Shown here: piece after piece, positions 17,539-25,780 of the stretch
How the letters are laid out: every line of letters begins with the position of its first letter
Numbering within the stretch: position 1 is the stretch's first letter
DNA from: Pseudomonadota bacterium
GTDB lineage: Bacteria > Pseudomonadota > Gammaproteobacteria > Xanthomonadales > SZUA-38
Direction of reading: 5' to 3'
DNA: 52,296 nt
Assembly (NCBI GenBank): GCA_039033415.1
Contig: JBCCCR010000040.1
Coordinates: 1-52,296 of the forward strand
The notes under the pieces: model-generated
The model's database searches: none
Told to the model about the DNA's origin: nothing
The model's input: only the letters and a program-made list of their open reading frames with translations
Made by a program: the position numbers and the translations under genes

Positions 17539-18975
17539 TCATGGTGTGCTTGCCGCATCGAGATAGGCATCGACCTCCACCGGTACCGAGGCTGACGGCT
17601 GCGCCCGCACCGCTACCAGCAACAGCTCGGCGCCCTCAAGCCATCGCTCCGCCGCTATGGGCAGTTGGTCTCGCTCCAGCCGGAGCACCTGAGTTGAGCG
17701 GGAATGCCGGCGGGTCAGCTGCAGTCGGCTGGACCATTCCCGGATATAGCTGTGGCCCCGCCATACTTCCCGTCTCACCGGGTGCGCCAGCGCAAAGCGC
17801 CAGGAATTCGGCGACTGGAGGCTACTGTGGACGCTGTCGATCCCAACAACCAGCTCCAGCACCCCGTGCGCCAGGCCAATTTTCTGGACCTGAAGCTGCA
17901 CGTCCTCGCCTCGCAGTCTGGCGCCTTGCTCAAGGGGAACCCGTCCCGCAACGGACAGGGATTGGGGGGTAATCTGCAGCGTGCCCTGAAAGGTCACCGG
18001 GCCGCTCCGGAGCTCCCCTGGCGGCACGGAGAATGCCAGTCGAAGCTGCTCCCGCACCGGTCCAATCGAGCGATACTCGGGCAGCAGCAACGCGGCAACT
18101 TCGCCCAGGGTTTCGCTCCTTTGTCCGAGGGGCTGGGCTTGCGCGCCGTTGAGCCGGAGCGGTTGCCCGGTTGTATTAACCCGATAGGCCCCGGGCTGAT
18201 GAAACTGGAAATCCAGCGGCAGCTGGATGTTGAGATGCTGCACAACCGGCGTCCCGGCCTGCACCGATGCCGCCACTTTGGCGCTCGGCGTCGCCGCCGG
18301 CACCAGCCGCAGCCCGACGTAAACCGCGAGGCCGGTCAGCATCGCGACCCAGAGCCAGGTTTGGGAACGGTTGCTCAGCCGGCCGCACCCGATAACTAGC
18401 GCCGTGGTAACCAATGTGAGGGCGCGCAGCCCGCGGATCTCCGGCGGCATCGGCTCGCTGAGGCGGGCCAGATAGCTGGCCAGCGCCGTTTCCGCGACCA
18501 TCAGCAGGCCGGCGGTTACTAGCGCAGCGATCAGATCAACCGGTTGTCGCACCAGCAGCGCCGCAGCAGAAAGACCACAGATCAGGCCCAGAGAGCCAAG
18601 CATGCCGTAGGCCCAGTCGGCCAGCGGCACCCGAAATCCCTGCTGGTGCAACAGCCACAGCTCCGCGACGTGGACCGGCAGCACAATGATCGCCAGCAGG
18701 AGCAGTAGCTTGGCCAGCGCTATTTTTGCTCGGGGCAACGGCCTGATGCGCCAGTCCGGCTCCTGACCGGCAAAGGGGCGCATGGGCTGCCACAGCGAGA
18801 TCACAAGCCAGGCGGCGGCAATCGCGTAGGTATCCGCCTGGGCCATGCTGAGCCATTCGGATTGGCGTACTCCGTCGGCCAACGTCAGCGCCCAGATCTT
18901 CGCCAGCAGCAGCGCGAGCATCACCGCCGCTGCCGGCCAGATCGCGCGCACGTCCCAGCGAAGCTGATGCACCAT
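17539..18975 (-). CDS. Polytopic membrane protein, probable membrane partner of the YtrB-like ATPase
   Basis: The protein is about 478 residues. I place the start at the ATG at 18975, which overlaps the ATPase stop as TGATG; the open frame also has a GTG at 18984. The first 235 or so residues hold several membrane helices (AAAVMLALLLAKIWALTL, LAKLLLLLAIIVLPVHVA, GLICGLSAAALL, LVTAGLLMVAETALASYL, WVAMLTGLAVYVGLRLV). The last 240 form a soluble, beta-rich, probably periplasmic region. Position in a gntR-ATPase-membrane operon suggests an ABC-2-type transport role. The large C-terminal domain is unlike ordinary ABC-2 permeases and I do not recognise it. Confidence 0.75.
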   Translation of the reverse strand: MVHQLRWDVRAIWPAAAVMLALLLAKIWALTLADGVRQSEWLSMAQADTYAIAAAWLVISLWQPMRPFAGQEPDWRIRPLPRAKIALAKLLLLLAIIVLPVHVAELWLLHQQGFRVPLADWAYGMLGSLGLICGLSAAALLVRQPVDLIAALVTAGLLMVAETALASYLARLSEPMPPEIRGLRALTLVTTALVIGCGRLSNRSQTWLWVAMLTGLAVYVGLRLVPAATPSAKVAASVQAGTPVVQHLNIQLPLDFQFHQPGAYRVNTTGQPLRLNGAQAQPLGQRSETLGEVAALLLPEYRSIGPVREQLRLAFSVPPGELRSGPVTFQGTLQITPQSLSVAGRVPLEQGARLRGEDVQLQVQKIGLAHGVLELVVGIDSVHSSLQSPNSWRFALAHPVRREVWRGHSYIREWSSRLQLTRRHSRSTQVLRLERDQLPIAAERWLEGAELLLVAVRAQPSASVPVEVDAYLDAASTP

Positions 18976-19901
18976 CAGAGACACGGCGCGGCTCTCCGGG
19001 TAGGCCTGGAAACTGCCGCCACCACATCCCGCAGCGACATGGGCTCGGTAGACAGTTCCTCAAGACCGGGCAACTGCTGCCGCAGCTCTTGCTCCGTGCC
19101 GGTTGGATCGAAACGGCTGTGCACCAGCTCCAACCGGGCGCCGTCCTGGCGCCACTGAATCCAGTCTTCCGTCAACGACGAATCGCCCGGTGGGGCCCCC
19201 GGCGCCTCCCGGAGCCGAACGCGGATCCTTCGAAATCGGTTCAGCAGATATTCCGTGGGTTCCTGCAAATAGCACCGGCCCTTCCGCAGCATGACCACCT
19301 GATCGACCAGCCGCTCGATTTCGTCCAGGTCGTGGGAGGCCAGCACGACGGTCATGGGCTGATCACCAGCGCTCGCCAACACGCTGTCGACAATCTGGTC
19401 CCGTACCGCTACATCAATTCCGGCGAACGGCTCATCGAGCAGGAGGAGCCGGGGGCGGAAAGCAAGGCAGGAGATCAGCGCCACCTTCTGCCTGTTGCCT
19501 CGCGACAGGGTCGCCAGGCGTCGGTCCGCCGGCACCAACAGCCGCTCGCAAAGCCGCTGTTCCAGTTCCTTATCCCAGGTGCGGTAGAACGGCCGCAGGT
19601 AGGCCAGATAGTCGCTCGCGCTGACGTGTCCCGGGAGCTGCGTCTGGTCTGCGAGGTAGGCCACCTGCTGAAACAGCTCTGACCGGATCGCCGTCAGGTC
19701 GGTGCCCAGAACCTGGCCCTCGCCGGCCGTGGGAGGCAGCAGGCCCAGCAGTAGGCGAAAGGTGGTGGATTTGCCCGCACCGTTGGGACCGAGCAGCGCG
19801 CAAAAGTTGCCCCTCGCGACGTTGAGGTCGAGATTTTCCAGCGCCGTCAGGCGTCCAAAACGCCGGGTCAGTCCCTGGGTTGTGATGGCCAGATCTGCCA
19901 T
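18975..19901 (-). CDS. ABC transporter ATP-binding protein (YtrB/CcmA-like)
   Basis: This 308-residue protein has Walker A GPNGAGKST, a Q-loop near YLADQTQLPG, a signature LSRGNRQK (LSRG in place of LSGG, as is common in ABC-2 exporter ATPases), Walker B LLLLDEP and the switch His in ASHDLDE. About 80 residues beyond the ATPase core form a C-terminal extension. A strong ribosome site (AAGGAG, about 7 nt upstream) overlaps the gntR stop. In the YtrA family such ATPases form drug- or cell-wall-stress-responsive exporters with the next membrane gene. Confidence 0.9.
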   Translation of the reverse strand: MADLAITTQGLTRRFGRLTALENLDLNVARGNFCALLGPNGAGKSTTFRLLLGLLPPTAGEGQVLGTDLTAIRSELFQQVAYLADQTQLPGHVSASDYLAYLRPFYRTWDKELEQRLCERLLVPADRRLATLSRGNRQKVALISCLAFRPRLLLLDEPFAGIDVAVRDQIVDSVLASAGDQPMTVVLASHDLDEIERLVDQVVMLRKGRCYLQEPTEYLLNRFRRIRVRLREAPGAPPGDSSLTEDWIQWRQDGARLELVHSRFDPTGTEQELRQQLPGLEELSTEPMSLRDVVAAVSRPTRRAAPCL

Positions 19902-19903
19902 GG

Positions 19904-20305
19904 TTAATCTCCTTCGCTTTTCGGGTCCGGATCAAGCCGGGACCAGTGCCGTGTGAGCGCCGCCTGTACCTCATCCAGCGACAGGTTCATCTGCCGCGCC
20001 GCTACCACCACCTGCTCCAGCGGATCTCCCAGCACCTTCTGCCGATCCGCCTTGGTGACCTGCGTGCTGCTGGTAACCAGGGTTCCAACACCAGGGCGCA
20101 CTTCCAGCAACCCCTCTTCCACCAGTCGGGCCACAACCTTGTGCGCGGTGTTCGGATTGATTTTGAGCTCCTGGCTCAGTACCCGCACCGAGGGAAATCG
20201 GTCGCCGGGCTTGAGCTGCCCGGCCACGATGGCCTTGCGGGCGGCGTAGGCCACCTGAGTATGGGCCGGCACACCGGGTTTGAACACAACCGAAAACGGC
20301 AACAT
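19904..20305 (-). CDS. YtrA-type GntR-family transcriptional regulator
   Basis: This 133-residue protein is the short YtrA form of GntR: a winged helix (AYAARKAIVAGQLKPGDRFPSVR, LKINPNTAHKVVARLVEEG, VRPGVGTLV) followed by only about 50 helical residues and no ligand domain. It is the first gene of an operon with an ABC ATPase and membrane protein. Family members repress their own exporter operon. A perfect inverted repeat directly upstream of the start (20308-20330) is the obvious operator. No Shine-Dalgarno sequence fits between promoter and ATG, so the message may be leaderless. Confidence 0.9.
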   Translation of the reverse strand: MLPFSVVFKPGVPAHTQVAYAARKAIVAGQLKPGDRFPSVRVLSQELKINPNTAHKVVARLVEEGLLEVRPGVGTLVTSSTQVTKADRQKVLGDPLEQVVVAARQMNLSLDEVQAALTRHWSRLDPDPKSEGD

Positions 20306-20307
20306 AG

Positions 20308-20343
20308 GTGTACTATGTATACTAGTACACTAGGAATAGTCAA
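20308..20343 (-). promoter_or_regulatory. Promoter and operator of the gntR-ABC operon
   Basis: On the reverse strand TTGACT (20338-20343) and TATACA (20316-20321), 16 bp apart, form a good sigma-70 promoter. The -10 lies inside a palindrome at 20308-20330: arms GTGTACTA and TAGTACAC around a 7-bp centre. The start codon begins at 20305, only 10 nt after the -10. Transcription would therefore begin at or very near the ATG. Confidence 0.75.
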
Positions 20344-20402
20344 GTGACCACGAGGGAAAGAACGCTGGAAAGACTCCGGGTCTGACCCTTCCCGGGCTGT
20401 CT

Positions 20403-20590
20403 TCAGGCGCTTAGGCCGTCGAGGACCGTTTTACCGATGGCGGTGCCGCTGGCGTGAAACTCGCGGCCGGCCTGCAGGCGGCTGGCGTTTAGCGCGCCGT
20501 CCTGACGCTGGACAATCGACCGTAGCTGCCCGCATCAAGCAGCGCCGCCACGCGGTTGAGCAGCGCCTGCTGCACCGAGAGGACCGCCGT
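20403..20590 (-). pseudogene. Frameshifted relic of an unidentified protein
   Basis: The reverse strand reads SVQQALLNRVAALLDAG in one frame, then QRQDGALNASRLQAGREFHA and IGKTVLDGLSA to a stop in another. The two parts look like one C-terminal coding sequence broken by a frameshift near 20515. I do not recognise the family. It lies between the gntR operon and the IS91 relic. Confidence 0.4.
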
Positions 20591-20634
20591 AGCGAATATG
20601 GGCCGGGTGAACATGAACTCCCACCTGACGCTGA

Positions 20635-20979
20635 CCGCAAACACCGTATCGGGACGGCACCACCCAAGTCATTCTCGACCCCATGGATTTCATGCCCCAG
20701 GGCACTCTCTCGATCGCTGCGCGATCTCACTTTGTGGCCCGCCTCGCGGCGCTGGTGCCTAGCCCGTGGGTGAATCTGACGCGCCACCGCGGGGTTTTTG
20801 CGCCGACCAGCCGGCTGAGAGGGCAGATCACTCCGGCAGGCCGCGGCAAGGGCGGGCGCCCCAGCACCGAGCCGACCGAAGACCAGGAGCACGAACCTGC
20901 CCGTCCACGCCAGTCCATGACCTGGGCCCAGCGCCTGCGGGGGGGGGTGTTCAACACACCCGAGGGTGGCCTCTCTTGA
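20635..20979 (+). mobile_element. IS91-family transposase relic (Y2_Tnp C-terminal part)
   Basis: The frame reads TPYRDGTTQVILDPMDFM, then ARLAALVPSPWVNLTRHRGVFAP and MTWAQRLRGGVFN. This is the order of conserved segments near the C-terminus of IS91-type (Y2, rolling-circle) transposases. The catalytic His and Tyr motifs lie further upstream and are absent. A stop precedes the segment at 20632-20634, and the C-terminal Cys-rich region is lost in a G-run near 20940. The element is dead. Confidence 0.75.
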
Positions 20980-20988
20980 TGCTACGCA

Positions 20989-21768
20989 TCAATTCACCTT
21001 TTTGACAAAGAAACCTGCGAGGTCTGTCGGCGGACTGGTGAGAGTCATCGCAGCGATTGAGGACCCGAGCGTCATCATCCCCCCGGCGAGCGCAGAACAG
21101 CCGAGAAACGGCCAACGATTCGGGTCGCAGGCCGCCCAAAGAGCTGAACACAAGGGTGAAACAGGAGCTTCAGGATTGGGCCGCTGCTGGGACAGGACGC
21201 TAATTTTACTTATCCCCGATAGACTCAGCTTCCATTCGACGGCCTTTGACAGGGCTGCCTTAAGCGCCACCAAGTCCCGATTAACAGTGACTTTCGAGAT
21301 TCCAGCCTTCAGAAGCCTCGTGCGCCATTTCTCGAATACCCACGAAGATATGTCGGCTAGCTGCCGGTGGTAAGACTCTCGCTCGAAACACGCTTTGAGC
21401 CGATCAACAGGCTGCCGGCCGGTCTTGCGTTGAGCTGTAATCGACGGCCCATAACGCTCATCAACGTATTCCTTCAGGGTATATTTGCGATCAGGGCGCA
21501 GCTCAATCTCGGGACTCTTGCCGTCTTTCTTAGCGTAGGCAACGGAGCCCATGACGGACTCGCAGAGGTGCCGTGCATGGCCGAACGTGATGCCGCCAAC
21601 CTCGCCTAGCTTCTTCCGCTTCCCTCTGCTCCAATGGCAGTAATAGACAACTTTGCCGGTCGGGTACACGCGTACCATGAACCCTTGATTACGCTCACAG
21701 TGAACGTCATAGGGCTTGTCTTTGGACTCGAGCTTCTGGATCCTTTCGCCGGACAGCAGGACGCGCAT
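20989..21768 (-). pseudogene. Truncated tyrosine integrase lacking its catalytic domain
   Basis: The open frame has 259 codons. Residues 1-90 or so resemble the arm-binding domain of P4-type integrases (NQGFMVRVYPTGKVVYYCHW, RKKLGEVGGITFGHARHLC). Residues 95-185 resemble the SAM-like core-binding domain (TLKEYVDERYGPSI, VNRDLVALKAALSKAVEW). After that, near 21220, similarity stops and the frame runs on in unrelated sequence to the stop. The R-H-R-Y catalytic residues are absent, so it cannot recombine DNA. Its position between an IS91 relic and a MarR gene fits an old island end. Confidence 0.75.
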
Positions 21769-21969
21769 TTTCCAATTCCATGGAGCAAATATGGTGCGGT
21801 TTTGGCCTCACAGCCAGACTGAACCGAACACAACGGGAATGTAACACACTGTTTTTGCTTCTATGTTCCTGTTTCCAATGGTGGTGTGATCGCTTTCGGG
21901 AGGGAGGGGTCAGAGGTGTGAACTGTGCTCTTCATTCCCAGATCTCGTAAGACTGGAATACGGCTCGCC

Positions 21970-22419
21970 CTAGTCGTCATATACTGCCGAACACATTTTG
22001 GATAGCAACCTATCGAGTTGGCGAAGCTCAACTTCTGTTAACGAAGCGATCAACCGTTTATCTGCATCTTTTAGCTTGTGCAAAATCTTGCGGTATTGCG
22101 CTTTGCCCTTTGTCGTCAGAGAGAGGAGTTTTCGCCGCCCGTCGTTTCCGTCATCTTGTCGAGTGATCAATTGTTTAGACAGCAGGGAAGCGGCACCTCG
22201 GCTGAGGCTGTTTTTCGGTTGCTGCGTCAGGTCAGCCACGTCGATTGCGCTTATTTTGTCCCTCTGAGCAAGGCAAAAAAGGATAGAAAACTCGGGTCGC
22301 GTCAGATCGTATTCGTTTTCTATTGCACGATTCGTCGGGTCACGAAAATGATTGGCTAGAAATGCGATCTTGAAGTAGATGGGAATCGGGTTGTCAGAGG
22401 TTATCGAACGGAGTTTCAT
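21970..22419 (-). CDS. MarR-family transcriptional regulator
   Basis: This winged-helix protein has about 149 residues from the ATG at 22419; the frame also allows a TTG start at 22509, which would add 30 residues not typical of the family. MarR features are clear: YDLTRPEFSILFCLAQ, a recognition region (IDVADLTQQPKNSLSRGAASLL) and the wing (RQDDGNDGRRKLLSLTTKG), then the dimer helix. It is divergent from the esterase/TonB receptor operon at 22594. A 39-bp palindrome sits at that operon's start. It probably represses the operon until a ligand, perhaps an aromatic or acyl compound, binds. Confidence 0.85.
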   Translation of the reverse strand: MKLRSITSDNPIPIYFKIAFLANHFRDPTNRAIENEYDLTRPEFSILFCLAQRDKISAIDVADLTQQPKNSLSRGAASLLSKQLITRQDDGNDGRRKLLSLTTKGKAQYRKILHKLKDADKRLIASLTEVELRQLDRLLSKMCSAVYDD

Positions 22420-22556
22420 CGGTGGTGTAGTACGCCCGTAGCCAATTTGCGCTCTCAATCGTATCAGTCTTTGCCGCGATGCTGCTCGCTCGAAAAGAAC
22501 CGACACCAAATCAATTTGACAACGAGCCTGATTGACATACTCAATCTGAACAAGTT

Positions 22557-22595
22557 ATAAAGTTCCGAATGGAATAGATCCATATGGAACTTTAT
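22557..22595. promoter_or_regulatory. 39-bp palindrome, candidate MarR operator
   Basis: Perfect 10-bp arms ATAAAGTTCC and GGAACTTTAT surround an inner repeat ATGGA-ATAGA-TCCAT. It lies between marR and the catabolic operon and overlaps the ATG of the esterase gene (22594). The size and symmetry fit a dimeric MarR site. Binding there would block transcription or its start. Confidence 0.65.
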
Positions 22596-23550
22596 GAATT
22601 CCCACGCACCATTTCGATTTGAAAGCTTCTTTGTCGGAGGTTGTCGAACCCTGGTGTCGGGTCGCCCGTCTAAACCAGTGTCGTTTACCGCGTCAGCGCC
22701 ACCGTACACGAATAATCAGAACGGGCATTACCATCTTAATCCGGCCTATGTGCAGGCTTTTCTGGTTGGCCAGGCCGAAAATCTAGTTCTCGTCCATGGT
22801 GGTGGGTTTACCGGCTCGATGTGGGAATCGACCCCAGACGCGCGACCGGGTTGGCTGCAGCATAGCGTTGCCGCCGGTTTCAACACCTATGTCATCGACA
22901 ATGTCGGCCGCGGCAGGGCTGGCTGGTCTGCGACGGACCTTGACGCGCTGGGCCCGCCGATAACGCGCACCGAAGAAGAGGCATGGGAACTGTTCCGTCT
23001 CGGCGAAAATAGCGGCTACGCTGATCGTGTGGCGTTTGAAAACCAACGGTTTCCAACCGCCGACCTGGACAACCTGACTGTCCATTTTGTACCGCGATGG
23101 CTTGATCACAAGTCCGAAAGCGCCGCCGCCTTGCTGGCTCTGCTTGAGCGCATCGGCCCCAGTATCGTGGTCGCTCATAGCCAGGGCACCGAGTGCGTTT
23201 TCGAAGCGGTTGAGCGAAATGCAGATCAATTCAAGGCGTTGGTGTTAGTCGAACCATCCGCCGTACCTAAAAGCTGTAAAGCAATGATTGAGCCCCAGAT
23301 TCCGGTACTCCTTGTGGCTGGAGACTACCTCGATTGCCTGCCGTTGTGGCGCGTGCTCGCGGCAAGTTATGTCGACCTAGTCCGCGAAATCGAATCCGGC
23401 GGCGGCATCGCGAAAAGACTCGATCTGAACCTGGAGGTTGGGCCAGGGTTTTCCCATTTACCCATGATGGATATTGGGAGCGACAAGGTTTTTCAACTCA
23501 TTCACAACTGGTTAGAAACGGCGGCGACCTGTTCGCGCTGGAGGGCGTAA
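22594..23550 (+). CDS. Alpha/beta hydrolase, probable esterase
   Basis: This 318-residue cytoplasmic enzyme has no signal peptide. The start begins with a conserved lead of this subfamily (ESFFVGGCRTLVSGRP). HGGG at 68-71 should form the oxyanion hole. The nucleophile is Ser196 in VVAHSQGTE, and His288 in GPGFSHLP is the likely catalytic His. It most resembles esterases and lipases that act on small esters. It is the first gene of a long operon; the TonB receptor starts 2 nt after its stop with a GGAGG inside this gene. An ester-type substrate imported by the receptor is a reasonable guess. The substrate itself cannot be read from the sequence. Confidence 0.85.
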   Translation: MNSHAPFRFESFFVGGCRTLVSGRPSKPVSFTASAPPYTNNQNGHYHLNPAYVQAFLVGQAENLVLVHGGGFTGSMWESTPDARPGWLQHSVAAGFNTYVIDNVGRGRAGWSATDLDALGPPITRTEEEAWELFRLGENSGYADRVAFENQRFPTADLDNLTVHFVPRWLDHKSESAAALLALLERIGPSIVVAHSQGTECVFEAVERNADQFKALVLVEPSAVPKSCKAMIEPQIPVLLVAGDYLDCLPLWRVLAASYVDLVREIESGGGIAKRLDLNLEVGPGFSHLPMMDIGSDKVFQLIHNWLETAATCSRWRA

Positions 23551-23552
23551 AA

Positions 23553-25718
23553 ATGAAAACAAATGTTCGGATTTGTCCTTGTGGTTTCGCGGTACCAATT
23601 TGGTTTCTTGCTGTACCGTTCGCATTCGCCCAACCGACAGCAATGTCGCAAGAGTCAGAAAGCGCCGAAGGGTTGCTAGAAGAAGTTGTTGTCAGCGCGC
23701 GCAAACGCGCTGAATCGGCCCAGGATGTACCAATCACCATTAATGTGTTTAGTGGGGCCAACCTGCGTGAGCGCGGCATCAACGATATCGAGTCTATCGA
23801 AGAAAACACACCGGGCTTTACGTTTGACTTCTTAGGGGGAACACGGGCGCGGCCTACCATTCGCGGCATTGGATCTGACGAAACCGGGCCCGGAGGCGAT
23901 CCATCTACAGGCGTGTTTTTGGACGGTGTGTACCTTGGCAGGTCGGGTATGCAGGCAGTCGATGCTTATGATCTCGAGCGTGTAGAGGTCTTAAAAGGCC
24001 CGCAGGGAACACTTTTCGGTCGCAACGTTGTGGGTGGCGCTGTCAGTTTCGTAACGGCCAAGCCAACAGATCGTCAGAATGCCCGTCTAAGCCTTACCGT
24101 CGGTCAGTTCGATACAGTTGAAACCGAAGGCTTCGTCAATGTGCCCGTATCCGACACTGTCAAGGTTCGTGCGGCCTTCGCCACAAAAGACAATTCAGGC
24201 TACGGCAACAACGAGTTTACCGAAGAACGGCTCGATGATAGAAACCGCAGCAGCGCTCGGATCCACGTACTCTTTGAACCAGCAGAGACGATGTCCTTTC
24301 TTCTTACGGCGGACTCAACCCAGGACAACGCCAATGGAAGGGTGGGAAATACTCACCGTCCCGTAGGCTCAGATGCCGATGGGCCTTTTGTCAATCGCGC
24401 AGAGATTGACGGCTTTTCTGAAAGAGACACGTGGGGTGTATCGCTTACGTCAGAGATCGACCTGGATGCTTTCACGCTAACAAACATCACGGCGTACCGG
24501 ACGATCACCGAGGGTTTTCTTGAAGATATTGACGGATTCAATCGGATAGAAAACCCCGGCGTTGTTAATGTTGACCTGGGCTTCTCGGACGACGCGGACT
24601 CTTTTTCAACGGAGTTTCGTCTGGCCGGCTCCAACGAACGCCTCGATTGGACCGTTGGCACGTACTACTCGCAGGAAGAAGGTGACGGCACAGTAACGTT
24701 GCGAATCGACGGCACTGGGGCGGAAAACACGGCAGAGGCGTTCGATACTGACTTGTTTTTTACAGGTGTGGGTAAGACAGAGTCCGTTGCACTGTTTGCA
24801 GACATGATTTACTCACTGTCGGATCGATGGAATCTCTCGGGTGGCGCCCGTTACACACAGGACACGAAGGATTTTACGGGAGGCTTCTTCGCCCTAGGCG
24901 GTGCGGCTGAAGTTCGTACAGAGTCTATTAGCGACGTCGACTTTGACGAAACCACCTGGCGCGTATCGTTGGACTACACAATTTCAGACTCGGCAATCGC
25001 ATATTTCAGCGCTTCGACAGGCTTTAAAAGTGGTGCGTTTCCACTGATCGCCACGGTACCGGGGCAGTTTATTACCCCTCTCGCTCCGGAGACCGCAGAG
25101 AATTTTGAGGTGGGTATCAAGGCAGATCTGGCAAACGACCGAGTTCGGCTCAACGCCTCTCTGTTTACCCAGGACTTTGAGAACTTGCAGATCATCTCAG
25201 TAAGCTCCGCCGGAGGCAACGATTCGATCAACGCTCCCACCGCCGACATAGACGGTGTGGAAATCGATCTTCTTGCTTTTTTGACTCCCAACCTTAGCGT
25301 TGAGGCTCGCTATACATACCTCGATGCCTTTTATGGCCCGTTTAACTTTGGCGGCACCATCCTGACTAACTCCCAGGTCATCCGCACACCAAAATCAGAC
25401 TTTGCGCTTTCGCTACGTTACGAACACGAGTTTGGTGACGGTTCGCGCTTTTACCTGGTTCCGCAAGTATCTGGACGAGACGAGGTCTTTGACGATGTCG
25501 ACAACAACCTGGAAGAGTTGCGGCCCAGCAGAACCATTGTCAACGCTAACGTGGGTTGGATTTCTGCGGACGGTACCTATGAACTCCGCGTGTTCGGCAA
25601 GAACTTGACCGATGAAAACTACTTCAATCGGGTTTCGAACATTCCCGGAACCGCTGGTCAGAGCACGAGTGGCCCACCACGAATGTACGGCCTGCAGCTC
25701 GTTTGGAACATCGACTAA
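23553..25718 (+). CDS. TonB-dependent outer membrane receptor (catabolic operon)
   Basis: The protein is 721 residues from the ATG at 23553; the open frame extends upstream inside the esterase gene, but GGAGG 9 nt before this ATG and the signal peptide (GFAVPIWFLAVPFAFAQ) fix the start. The TonB box region LLEEVVVSARKRAESAQDVP and the plug (TRARPTIRGIGSDETGPGGDP, RVEVLKGPQGTLFGRNVVGG) are typical. A 22-strand barrel domain follows, with TSGPPRMYGLQLVW at the end. This is the subtype found with catabolic genes in sphingomonads and marine gammaproteobacteria, not the siderophore type, though the ligand is inferred from its neighbours only. Confidence 0.93.
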   Translation: MKTNVRICPCGFAVPIWFLAVPFAFAQPTAMSQESESAEGLLEEVVVSARKRAESAQDVPITINVFSGANLRERGINDIESIEENTPGFTFDFLGGTRARPTIRGIGSDETGPGGDPSTGVFLDGVYLGRSGMQAVDAYDLERVEVLKGPQGTLFGRNVVGGAVSFVTAKPTDRQNARLSLTVGQFDTVETEGFVNVPVSDTVKVRAAFATKDNSGYGNNEFTEERLDDRNRSSARIHVLFEPAETMSFLLTADSTQDNANGRVGNTHRPVGSDADGPFVNRAEIDGFSERDTWGVSLTSEIDLDAFTLTNITAYRTITEGFLEDIDGFNRIENPGVVNVDLGFSDDADSFSTEFRLAGSNERLDWTVGTYYSQEEGDGTVTLRIDGTGAENTAEAFDTDLFFTGVGKTESVALFADMIYSLSDRWNLSGGARYTQDTKDFTGGFFALGGAAEVRTESISDVDFDETTWRVSLDYTISDSAIAYFSASTGFKSGAFPLIATVPGQFITPLAPETAENFEVGIKADLANDRVRLNASLFTQDFENLQIISVSSAGGNDSINAPTADIDGVEIDLLAFLTPNLSVEARYTYLDAFYGPFNFGGTILTNSQVIRTPKSDFALSLRYEHEFGDGSRFYLVPQVSGRDEVFDDVDNNLEELRPSRTIVNANVGWISADGTYELRVFGKNLTDENYFNRVSNIPGTAGQSTSGPPRMYGLQLVWNID

Positions 25719-25780
25719 CCGAACCTCCTCTCCCGGCTGGCTCGCTACTGCACAAGCGGTAGCGATTGCCAGCCGACCCC

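Noticed and set aside
22420-22509. N-terminal extension of the MarR protein from a TTG start
   Set aside because: The 30 extra residues do not fit the family, and the ATG at 22419 gives a normal length.
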